Shown here: positions 16,401-24,396 of the stretch, piece by piece
Layout of the letters: each line of letters begins with the position of its first letter
Numbering within the stretch: the first letter of the stretch is position 1
From: an uncultured Eubacteriales bacterium
GTDB lineage: Bacteria > Bacillota_A > Clostridia > Christensenellales > Aristaeellaceae
Direction: 5' to 3'
Assembly (NCBI GenBank): GCA_902775835.1
Contig: CACYNZ010000001.1
Span: 1 to 37,441, forward strand
DNA length: 37,441 nucleotides
The notes under the pieces: model-generated
What the model was told of the DNA's origin: nothing
The model's database searches: none
The model's input: only the letters and a program-made list of their open reading frames with translations
Position numbers and translations under genes: made by a program

Positions 16401-19400
16401 GCCATCTTCTTCGTTCCAGGCCACATCCACTGCTTCGGCTTTGTTATCAGTGATCTTCCTGGACAGGATAAACTGGAATTCACCTTTCTTCAGAATCTTG
16501 TTGCCGCCTTCAAACTCCAGAATACCCGTCACCGTATAACGGCCGCCGGCACGGTAGACATTCTCAAAAATCTCACTGGAAGTCTCTCCGTTGAGAATCC
16601 ATCCGCTCCTGGGTTCCGGACAGGTATAGCCTTTCTCCTCATCGTCCGGCTCGGTTTCCTGAATCTCATACCTGTATCCGGCAGGCAGGTTACGGATGAC
16701 CAGAGTTTCGCCCGCCTTAAGGATTACAGATGTTTTCCCATCCTCGCCAAACACCGCCGGCTCGCCTTCCCTGTCCGTGAAGAACTCGCCGCTGACCGGA
16801 ATACCGTCTGCATTCTTTATGCAAACCTCAAACTCAAACTCCCGGGTCTTGTCCGCTGTCCCTGTCACGATCAGACCTACACGCAGATTCCCGGCGTAGA
16901 TCAGATTATTGACAGTTTCTTTTTCCGCGGTTTTCCCGGCTTCCACTGTAACCGTGTCCGTTGCATCCTCTCCGCGGACTTCTACCATACGGTCGGGAGC
17001 ATTCGTCTGCTTCACGGTATAAACGCCGGGAACAAGATTGTCCAGTGTCGCACTTGCTGCTTTCCCATCCTTAATCGTGATGGAGATCTTCTTTTCATAG
17101 TCGTTCTCACCGCTCACAACGAAAGAGTAATTTCCATCAGCAAGCGTGGTTTCCGTCTCGGTATCGTTCACTTTGACAGACTGAGTCAGCTTTATGCTGC
17201 CACGACGGGTCCGGTTCCGAACCGTAAGCGTGCGCATATTGCTGCTGTCAATGATACCCTGGTTGGTACTGGATTTGACCGCCACCCCGTCCTTCATGTA
17301 CTCCAGTTCATAACGGGGATCTTCGAATCCTTCCTTTTCGGTATCCAGAACTTCCTCTACCGTGAACTTTGTGCCCTTGGTGAGACCTTTGAATGTCCTG
17401 CTCGAACCAGCTTTCAGTTCAATGGACGCCTGGCCGCGTTCATCGAACTTTACGTCACTGATTCGGCCGGTCAGGGGTTTCCCGTTTTCATCCGCGAGCG
17501 TGACTCTGAATATGTATCCTCTTGAACCGTCCTCACCCTCGCCTACATTAAAAGCTTTCACAATTCTGAGTGTTCCGTTCACGTTGCGTATATTGGTAAA
17601 GATCACCTGATTGCTTTCCGGAACATTCAGTGTTCCCGAATAGGCCGCCGCCTTATCCGGCTTCAGATTATCCAGTGCCTCGATGGCTTCAATGCTTCCG
17701 TCGGCATGGATCCGGTCTGTCTCCTGATAGAAATCAGAATAATCAAATTCTTCCACGGCATACCGACTGCCCACGGGAAGACCTGTAATCCTGGCCAGCC
17801 CGGTTTCCGTATTCCCGCCGGTCCTGGCCACGGTGAACCAGCCCTCATGGCGCCTGTCACTGGACGATACCGGCACTGTTTCATTGATACGTGAAACAGA
17901 TACGCCCTTTTCAAAGCGGATATCGCCATACACTCCATTGATTTCCTCGTTTACTGCACCCTGCGCAGTATAGACTCTGACGCGGAATTCAAACCACGTG
18001 TTTGTATCTTCTTCATCCCCATCCGTCTTCTTTTCAATGGTCAGCGCGCCATACCGGTTCCGCGTATTCGTAAATACGGCCCGGCTCACCGCTTCTTTTT
18101 CAATGACTCCTTCTGCGCGGTCCTTATCCGTAATATATCCGTTCGTGAAAGTCTGGGAAATCCTATAGGCAGTACCTGCAGGCAGACCGGAGGCGTACTT
18201 CATTTCACCGGCACGCATCTGCACCACAGCTTTTCCGCCCGCATCAAACGTCATATCGCCATAGGTGCCTGCCGTAAATCCTTCTTCTGCATTGGTCAGA
18301 TCCAGCTGCACTTCAAAAGTGAACGAATCGTCAGCCGCCGCTGCATTGCCTTCCGAGTTTACCAGCAGCTCCAGCGTACCGAGTCCATTGCGCATATTGG
18401 TCACTGTAACCCGATTGCTTTCACTGACCATTTTCTCGGTCACTTTCCCGGCTTCCTCTGCAATGCCCTCAATGAATCCTGCAGCATTGACCAGTATCGT
18501 GCTGATGCCTTCACCGGGTTCGGTTTCCGTCACCACGTAAGAGATTCCATGAGGAAGTCCGAGGAAAACCTGTTTTTCATCCTTTTTCAGCTGGAACTGG
18601 ACAGATGCAGACGCCCTGCTTCCACTTTCCGAAAATGTCAGGCCCCCCACAGTCTGACCGGCTAGGTTCAAAGGACCGGTAAACGTTGCATTCATCCTGA
18701 ATGCACTATCGGCAAACTGTTCCATATCGTTGCCGGCAAAGGTGTTGGTTATAACGATTCCGCCAAAACTGCTGCGGCTGTTTACCACTTCGGCAAGCTG
18801 CGGGACAGGATCAGCAGACAGGCTGCCTTCAATCATTCCCTCTGCCGGAATGCTCATGTACAGTCCGGATGCATTCGACTGCACTGCCTGCACCGTATAG
18901 TGTGTTCCATTGGGGAGTCCGGTGAAAACACGGCTTTCACCGCTTCGGAGATCAAATTCATAGCTCCCGTCAACAAATGCAGTAGTGCCGAAAAGTCCGC
19001 TGAGAGGACTGCCTTCCGCATCAGCCAGAGACAGTCTCAAGCGGAAGGCATGCTCCGTTTCCGTGTCATTGCCGTCCAGTGTCAGAAGCACCTTCACGTT
19101 TCCATAGGTGCGGCTTTCACAGACAACACTTTCTCCCTGCGTGTTTGAAATAACACCGCTGTTCTTGTCACCCGCCCATACCGTTTCAGTGTTCGGAATC
19201 GGTGTCTCCTCCACCACATACGATACGCCGGCCGGCAGACCGCGGATGATGAGGGTTTCGCCGGCCTTCAGGCTGATATCACCGGAAATCCCGTCGGCAA
19301 ACACAACACTCCCGATACGATCAACGCCTTCGGTATCATAACTGCCGCTGATACTGCCTGCGTCACTGGTGAGTCTGACCTTGAATGTATACAGATTGTC

Positions 19401-22400
19401 TTTCAGGCTTTCCGGGACTCCGCCGGCTACTGTTTTTGTCAGGGACAGACTTCCCTGAATGCTCCGATTGCTGATGAATTCTGCCGTGGGAACGATTTCC
19501 GCATTGTTTCCGGCGACTTCCACGATCAGATAGCCCTCGTCGTTTCCGACAAGCTTTATGTCTTCATGATTGTTGGATACATCTTCACGAATACGATATG
19601 TGCCGGGCAGCAGACGGTCCACCTGAACCATGGCTGGCTGGCCGTCACGGACTTCCAGCGTGACAGGTTCCCGGACAGTTTCAAATGCATCCTGTTCATT
19701 CTTCCGCTCCAGGATGAAAGTATATACGCCGTCTGCATCCGTGCCATCTGTGGGCATTCCATTGACCAGAACGCGCTTGGCAATTCTCAGGGAACCCAGA
19801 TCGGTCCTGTTGGCGATAGTGACGATGCGCTGGTCGGCAGCAATGGTGCCGCTGTGTACGCCGTCCCTGGTTACGCTGACCTTTTCCTCGACGCCATCCT
19901 GCTTTTCCCTGTACTCCAGCCGGTATACCGGTGCCTGAAATCCTTCAGATGTATAATCATCCTCATTGACCTCAAACGTTGCACCAAACGGAAGCCCACG
20001 GATCACCACGCTCTGTCCGGTCCGCAATGCAATGTACGCCTGTCCGTCCTGCCACGCCTGACCATCGCGGAACTCAATCCCGCTGGTTGTATCCAGATAA
20101 TGAAGCGGATTGCCTTCCCCGTCCTTCATCGTGACACGCACGTGGAAGGCCGATTCCGGCTCGGCATCAAGTCCCAGCGCCTGCATCCGGATTTCAAGCG
20201 CGCCGGTACGATTTCTGGTGAAAACAAACTCGGCCCTGTTGGTATGCCGTGCGCCATCAAAGGTATAGCTGTCGCCCTCGATCATGGATCTGGTAACAGA
20301 AGTCTTCGCTTCTTCTTCAGCACAGTTCACGACAAGCGGCCGGATCAATCCGCCGGCATTGGATGAAGTGCTTTCGGCTTTGTCATAAACAGACCAGCAG
20401 TCCGCTGTTTCCACCGAATATCTCAGTCCGGCAGGCAGTCCTGTAATCACTACAGGGTTCTCCACACTTACCTTGAAAAAGCCCTCAGGAACTGTTCCGT
20501 TGAGATAGTCCACGTCATCGGGATTCGCCTGGGCAGCGGATACACCATTGCTGAAATGCACGTCTCCGTACTTACCGCTGACCCGATCTGCGCCTTCCCC
20601 TGTCAGGGTAACGCGGAAAGCAAACCAGGAACGCACATCCGGATCATTCCCGGCTGTCCGTGCTTCAATAACAAGTCCACCATATCCACTTTTCTGGTTG
20701 ACAATGTTCACTGTGTTGGATGTATCTGTATCCACCGTTCTGGTGAAGCTGTTCACAGCTTCCGCGTTCTCCTGCGTATCCCCGCGGACCAGCTGGAATG
20801 TGGTTACATAACCATCCTGATTGGCTTCCGCCTCTGAAACGGTATAGACCGTTCCGCTGGGCAGCTGCGGAATCACCACACTTTCGCGGTCATTCAATAT
20901 GAAACTGGCCTTCCCATTGGCGAAAGTCACATCACCATACTCGCCATCAGGAACATTTGCTTCCAGGACAAAGTGGAATTCCTTGCCCGTTTCTCCCATA
21001 TTGCCGGCAACAGTATTGGCAATGCGCAGTTCACCGAAAGCGTCACGGGTGTTTGTGAACAGCACCGTATTGCTGCCTGACAACACTGCCGCTGACGCTT
21101 CATATGCATTTCCTTCAACCGTTCCGGTCACAGCAGCTCCGTCATTTCCGGCAACCACGGTCTGGTATCCGAGCTCGGAATAATTATCCTCCCGGATTTC
21201 ATACACAGTACCGGCAGGAATGCCCGTGTAGACTCTCCTGTCTCCTCCGCGGAGTTCAAACGTCTCTGATGCTCTGCCACCGGCAAATACAAGCGATGTT
21301 TCACTGTTTCCGGTTTTTGCCGTAAAGACGGTGCCATCGGCTGAAGCATCCGTGCTGAAGACCGCGGTGAAACGGAACAGACGGTCCGTTTCAACAGCGT
21401 TGCCCTGATTTTTCAGCTCCACGCTCACATTACCGTAACTGTTCCTGGTCTGGACAAATTCAACGCCCGCTCCGCGCTCCACAGTCAGTTCCGAAGACAA
21501 TTCACGCACGGTTTCGCCGGAACGAATAATTCCCGTTGCAAAGCCTTCCAGACTGTAATCCCTGGCTCTGATGGCAAGCACATATCCCACAGGCAGCTTC
21601 AGTTTCAGGGTCTGTCCGCCTTTCACGGTCACTGAAGCACTGCCGTCTTCAAAGCTGACCTTTTCCGTGCTTCCGACACGCTCGATTTCAAATTCACCAT
21701 TTACCGGTTCGCCGTTATTCTTGAGCGACAGATCAAATGCGAATGCCATATCGCCAATTTCGCTGACAGCATTCCCGCTCAGAGTATTCTTCAGCGTCAC
21801 AGCAGCACCGGATGCGTTGGTAAACACAGCACCGTTCTCATCATACCTGACGCGTGCCCTCAGCTTCCGTGTGGCCTGATCCGCGCTGACTTCAACAGTG
21901 ACCGTCTCTCTGTGCGCATCGTACACAAGGTTGTCCGCTTCGAAAGGAACCTGATCTATATAGTAAGTGTAGGTGCCCGGCTCGTCGAAGACCATGGGAT
22001 CAAACAGTATACGGCCGTCCGCCTCATTCATCCGGGTCTGCATCACGCGCCCGTCCCTGTTTTTCAGCTGGAAGGAGAACTCTTCCCCTTTCAGCTCACC
22101 GTGGCCTGAAACAACAGATGCCTCGACTGCGGCTGAGATTTCCTCAACCACATCCTCTTTATTGACGAAGACTGCCGCATCCTCTTCTTCTGAGTCCTCA
22201 TAGTCGACCGTCATGAAATAGTTGTTTTCCGAATGCACGATCGAAACAGTTACAGCATGGATCGTATCGTCATAGCGAATGCCATTGAGGACATTGTTCA
22301 CGGCATCCTCAGGAATCTCTTCACAGATTTCAAAATGCGCTTCATATCTCTGCGGCCCATCCTGAAATGTCACCGGCAGATTGAACACTGCTTCGCCGCT

Positions 22401-23168
22401 CTGATTCACATAGGCGACAGCTGCATTCTTTCCGGCTCCTTCAAGCACTTCCTGTGCAAAGGCGTCAGGCTCCGCGTGCTCTGTTCCGTTCTCGTCCTCC
22501 ACCCAGACAGTTCCAGGGCGTACCATAAAACTGTAATTTCCGCTTTCGGGCTTGTACAGATTCCCTTCCGAATCCATGACCCACTTTCTTGCTCTGAGGA
22601 CAATTCCTTTCTCTTCTTCTACGGTCAGTGTATCTCCGCTGGCATAGATGAACGAGCCGGCGTCCGTCTTTTCTCCAAAGGCAAAGCGTACAGGATAGTC
22701 AAGAAACAGATACCCCTCCGGGACCTGAATCTGTTCAAGATAATACGCTTTCCCCATCTCAAAAGCCCAGCCATCCGCCGCCCGTTCCCCGCTCAGCACG
22801 GAAACTCCATTGGAATCGGTGGTCACGGTCACCTGTTCCCCGTTATTGTTCATCACCGGTGTGCCGTCCGCCTCATACAGGGCGAACACTGCGCCGGAAA
22901 GCTGCCTGCTGGCGTTTCCCGATTCCTGTGTAACGATGCGGATGCTTACAGGTTCATCAGAAATCACTGTTCCGGTATCTTCTGAGGATGCTGCAGCAAC
23001 TGAAGCGAACGCCAGGAAACACATGGCAATCACCATTGCCATCATGGATTTTCTCCATCCCGGTTTCTGCATTTTTTTCATTCTCTTCATTTCTTCCGCC
23101 TCATATTCTATTTCGTTTACGCACTCCCGGCAGATGAAGCCGGCACGATTCATCCACGTATGCATCAC
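13434..23168 (-). CDS. giant LPXTG-type wall-anchored multi-domain surface protein (pilin/adhesin-like)
   Basis: About 3,244 residues in one uninterrupted frame. A signal sequence with a hydrophobic core (about 40-60) is followed by a SpaA/prealbumin-like domain (QLSGAVFALYEADGTPV). An isopeptide pilin (FctA/Spy0128-like) module starts near 350. From about 450 to 2,200 there are roughly 14 related modules of 95-150 residues, with markers such as YGxLxIxxxxxGN, GLPAGTxYxVxE and VxFTNTRN (DUF7601/DUF5979-like). Further FctA-like modules start near 2,215, 2,370 and 2,775, with more array-type modules between, then two Cna-B-like domains (about 3,015-3,205). The C terminus is IPKTGD, a hydrophobic helix and SRRRT: a sortase signal. 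GTG 23168 is chosen because GGAGG lies 8 bases upstream; ATG 23165 or ATG 23090 are alternatives. No sortase gene is in the window. Role: surface stalk or adhesin; ligand unknown. Confidence 0.9.
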   Translation of the reverse strand: MMHTWMNRAGFICRECVNEIEYEAEEMKRMKKMQKPGWRKSMMAMVIAMCFLAFASVAAASSEDTGTVISDEPVSIRIVTQESGNASRQLSGAVFALYEADGTPVMNNNGEQVTVTTDSNGVSVLSGERAADGWAFEMGKAYYLEQIQVPEGYLFLDYPVRFAFGEKTDAGSFIYASGDTLTVEEEKGIVLRARKWVMDSEGNLYKPESGNYSFMVRPGTVWVEDENGTEHAEPDAFAQEVLEGAGKNAAVAYVNQSGEAVFNLPVTFQDGPQRYEAHFEICEEIPEDAVNNVLNGIRYDDTIHAVTVSIVHSENNYFMTVDYEDSEEEDAAVFVNKEDVVEEISAAVEASVVSGHGELKGEEFSFQLKNRDGRVMQTRMNEADGRILFDPMVFDEPGTYTYYIDQVPFEADNLVYDAHRETVTVEVSADQATRKLRARVRYDENGAVFTNASGAAVTLKNTLSGNAVSEIGDMAFAFDLSLKNNGEPVNGEFEIERVGSTEKVSFEDGSASVTVKGGQTLKLKLPVGYVLAIRARDYSLEGFATGIIRSGETVRELSSELTVERGAGVEFVQTRNSYGNVSVELKNQGNAVETDRLFRFTAVFSTDASADGTVFTAKTGNSETSLVFAGGRASETFELRGGDRRVYTGIPAGTVYEIREDNYSELGYQTVVAGNDGAAVTGTVEGNAYEASAAVLSGSNTVLFTNTRDAFGELRIANTVAGNMGETGKEFHFVLEANVPDGEYGDVTFANGKASFILNDRESVVIPQLPSGTVYTVSEAEANQDGYVTTFQLVRGDTQENAEAVNSFTRTVDTDTSNTVNIVNQKSGYGGLVIEARTAGNDPDVRSWFAFRVTLTGEGADRVSGKYGDVHFSNGVSAAQANPDDVDYLNGTVPEGFFKVSVENPVVITGLPAGLRYSVETADCWSVYDKAESTSSNAGGLIRPLVVNCAEEEAKTSVTRSMIEGDSYTFDGARHTNRAEFVFTRNRTGALEIRMQALGLDAEPESAFHVRVTMKDGEGNPLHYLDTTSGIEFRDGQAWQDGQAYIALRTGQSVVIRGLPFGATFEVNEDDYTSEGFQAPVYRLEYREKQDGVEEKVSVTRDGVHSGTIAADQRIVTIANRTDLGSLRIAKRVLVNGMPTDGTDADGVYTFILERKNEQDAFETVREPVTLEVRDGQPAMVQVDRLLPGTYRIREDVSNNHEDIKLVGNDEGYLIVEVAGNNAEIVPTAEFISNRSIQGSLSLTKTVAGGVPESLKDNLYTFKVRLTSDAGSISGSYDTEGVDRIGSVVFADGISGDISLKAGETLIIRGLPAGVSYVVEETPIPNTETVWAGDKNSGVISNTQGESVVCESRTYGNVKVLLTLDGNDTETEHAFRLRLSLADAEGSPLSGLFGTTAFVDGSYEFDLRSGESRVFTGLPNGTHYTVQAVQSNASGLYMSIPAEGMIEGSLSADPVPQLAEVVNSRSSFGGIVITNTFAGNDMEQFADSAFRMNATFTGPLNLAGQTVGGLTFSESGSRASASVQFQLKKDEKQVFLGLPHGISYVVTETEPGEGISTILVNAAGFIEGIAEEAGKVTEKMVSESNRVTVTNMRNGLGTLELLVNSEGNAAAADDSFTFEVQLDLTNAEEGFTAGTYGDMTFDAGGKAVVQMRAGEMKYASGLPAGTAYRISQTFTNGYITDKDRAEGVIEKEAVSRAVFTNTRNRYGALTIEKKTDGDEEDTNTWFEFRVRVYTAQGAVNEEINGVYGDIRFEKGVSVSRINETVPVSSSDRRHEGWFTVARTGGNTETGLARITGLPVGSRYAVEEFDYSDFYQETDRIHADGSIEAIEALDNLKPDKAAAYSGTLNVPESNQVIFTNIRNVNGTLRIVKAFNVGEGEDGSRGYIFRVTLADENGKPLTGRISDVKFDERGQASIELKAGSSRTFKGLTKGTKFTVEEVLDTEKEGFEDPRYELEYMKDGVAVKSSTNQGIIDSSNMRTLTVRNRTRRGSIKLTQSVKVNDTETETTLADGNYSFVVSGENDYEKKISITIKDGKAASATLDNLVPGVYTVKQTNAPDRMVEVRGEDATDTVTVEAGKTAEKETVNNLIYAGNLRVGLIVTGTADKTREFEFEVCIKNADGIPVSGEFFTDREGEPAVFGEDGKTSVILKAGETLVIRNLPAGYRYEIQETEPDDEEKGYTCPEPRSGWILNGETSSEIFENVYRAGGRYTVTGILEFEGGNKILKKGEFQFILSRKITDNKAEAVDVAWNEEDGTFAFQELAFTAEDLLKDENGLYTDTVLIYTVRQTKGEDASIAYDTAEFVVELTLRDDGKGGVEVTPHIRSNQGSTTETAAAEGARRLLKAAPKTDEQTVIRFSNTYTPQGSFRPEVIKTLLGRPMNEKDAFSVELLDADGKLLQTADADWHTGKVIFNDISYTLEDLDVEEGEHVKTEKIYTIREKAGSDDDILYDSRTYRMTVVLEDNGEGAVSITPAFEVIGKDGKAAEAEKIEFVNRAKKELRITKELSSFSGTDTAFTFTVTLADVENTGMTGTFPVRVVREKTGAEDEVIREEVLEIREARLGGSIRLKAGETAVIGKLPYGTTYEIMERDAAGYVRDGQKGDRGTVTADENRAVFTNKTDTDSLTLQKLIYVGDKVLDENEHKKAAEQSFLFTVELTGLADMSEDRPMAAVFLNSEGKKVYEEQIIFHADKTGSRLTAEGIALSHKEKVEITGIPVGATYKITEAVPVDAKGDPIQAYTSVLSSLEGVMVKTNASGQKNEVVWKNQYVSRGRLQLSAEKLVNSRVPKQDGEYTFVLENHPDKRFENTKKVHLEATDKEGKVLFGALDYTLADDGQRYGYRIFEKAGDRSDMVYDPQVFTVEVYVEDDGCGNMITRVTRLDEEENEADIIFRNTEVDKLIFTKKIEGGRADDIFYFDVKLSQNGKELEEAVTVTLSGKDGKEISTGKYRSGQTIEVKADQTVMLSGVPTGTEYVITEDRDGRYTTKVDGKASRAVSGTVGSGKADHVFVNTQVNTKFSVSKVWADGTNGPISLVMYANDEIMDPQPEVTRSGNTYTVENLPRYDRDGNVVTYSAKEKRVSGYVAGYSNVGDYAGRNRAAYDGGTITNSQATSMTVRKVWSGLREGEKAPDIELTLLVNGDVYYTGKRTPDANGYYHWYNLPLTWNGQKAVYTVVETEIPGFVVRYENYGNVSNVTSCAYDGGTITNTAIPKTGDTQPIALWIILAVLSLAGLTGIMVTSRRRT

Positions 23169-23564
23169 TGTGATTTCCTCCGCCTGTAGAAATAGGATTC
23201 CATGTAAAAGACACACACTAATGTGTCCGTATTGATCTTATATGGATTCTGCACGCCAGCCCGAATTCATATCAGGCTGCGGCATTCTGATATATGCTGC
23301 AAGGCATTTTCAGACCTGTTTCCGGTCCGCCTGGGGCATCACGTACCGCCCGGGAAAAGAGGGCACAAATATACCAGAATATCAACTATCATAATAGCGT
23401 TTTCAAGCCATATCTGTCAAGAAGTTCATGCTGAAATGCACAAGATAAAGGGCTTTCCGGCCAGTTTTACTCAAGGTTCTGTATGCTCTTCGGTTTTCCC
23501 GCTTGTCTGTGCATGGAAGTTCATCTATACTTTTCCCTGCACAAAACGATTCGGAGGCGATCCC
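23169..23564. other. intergenic region between divergent giant surface-protein gene and nrdG
   Basis: About 400 bases without a convincing gene; reading frames entering it are unsupported extensions. An inverted repeat GACACA-6-TGTGTC lies at 23210-23227, about 42 bases upstream of the surface-protein start, and could form a leader hairpin. No clear -35/-10 pair was found on the minus strand; TATAAG around 23240 has only a weak -35. On the plus strand no strong promoter for nrdG is seen. AT-rich sequence at 23370-23400 is the most promoter-like part. Confidence 0.4.
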
Positions 23565-24260
23565 ATGCGCTTTGCCGGCATGCAGAAGCTCACGCTTCTC
23601 GATGTACCCGGACACACCGCCTGCACGCTCTTCACGGCAGGCTGCAATCTCCGCTGCCCTTTCTGCCATAACAGTATTCTTGTACCCTCGGACACGGACC
23701 AGCCCCTGGACGAGGCGGACATCCTGGACTTTCTCACAAAACGCCGCGGCCTTCTCGACGGCGTCTGCATCACCGGCGGCGAGCCGCTGATGCACCCGGA
23801 ACTGGAGACATTTCTGGAAAAGGTCCGTGCACTCTCTTCTTATTATATAAAGCTGGATACCAACGGCACGTTTCCGCGCCAGCTCCGTCACCTCATTGAC
23901 CGGAATCTTCTGGACATGGTGGCCATGGACATCAAGAACACGCCGGAAAAGTACGCCATGACCTGCGGGCTTCCGGACATGCGCCTTGATCCGGTGAAGG
24001 AAAGCATCGAACTGCTCCGGGATGCCCCCATTGAGGTGGAATTCCGTACCACCGTGATGCGGGAGATGCATACAGAAGAAGATCTGCGCAGGATCTGCAC
24101 CTGGACCGGCGGCCGGCGGAACTATTTTCTCCAACCTTTTCTTTCCTCACCTCAGGTGCCGGATTCCAGTCTGTCCGCCTATCCAGTGCAGGAAATGGAG
24201 GAACTTGTCCGGAATCTGCAGCGGGATTATCCCTGGGTGCATCTGCGCGGCGGGGACTGA
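23565..24260 (+). CDS. nrdG: anaerobic ribonucleotide reductase activating protein
   Basis: 231-residue radical SAM enzyme that creates the glycyl radical on NrdD. The [4Fe-4S] cluster motif CX3CX2C is C27, C31, C34 in AGCNLRCPFCHN. CITGGEPLMHPELE (SAM-binding GGE), YIKLDTNGTFP and MVAMDIKNTPEKY follow as in the PflA-like/NrdG2-type activases. The start is ATG 23565, with GGAGG 7 bases upstream; the long frame from 23223 is an unsupported extension. It lies immediately upstream of nrdD on the same strand, but nrdD has its own strong promoter, so the two may be made at different levels. The identity as NrdG rather than another activase rests largely on this neighbour. Confidence 0.9.
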   Translation: MRFAGMQKLTLLDVPGHTACTLFTAGCNLRCPFCHNSILVPSDTDQPLDEADILDFLTKRRGLLDGVCITGGEPLMHPELETFLEKVRALSSYYIKLDTNGTFPRQLRHLIDRNLLDMVAMDIKNTPEKYAMTCGLPDMRLDPVKESIELLRDAPIEVEFRTTVMREMHTEEDLRRICTWTGGRRNYFLQPFLSSPQVPDSSLSAYPVQEMEELVRNLQRDYPWVHLRGGD

Positions 24261-24302
24261 ATACCACATCTTGTGCCAAATTTGTATTTCTTTTTCTAGA
24301 TA

Positions 24303-24335
24303 TTGACATTTCGCATTTTGCTCCGTACAATGAGC
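24303..24335 (+). promoter_or_regulatory. nrdD promoter with overlapping inverted repeat
   Basis: -35 TTGACA (24303-24308), 17-base spacer, -10 TACAAT (24326-24331). An inverted repeat GCTC-8-GAGC (24320-24335) covers the -10, and a hairpin CCGGTT-7-AACCGG (24342-24360) follows in the leader. No obvious NrdR box was recognised. Confidence 0.82.
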
Positions 24336-24396
24336 CAGCAGCCGGTTTCGGAATAACCGGTTTAACGACAACATCATCACCTGAAGGAGCGCATCC

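Noticed and set aside
13434..23168. Tandem DNA repeat or CRISPR-like array inside the giant gene
   Set aside because: The repeats are only at the protein level and diverged; no regularly spaced identical DNA repeats were seen.
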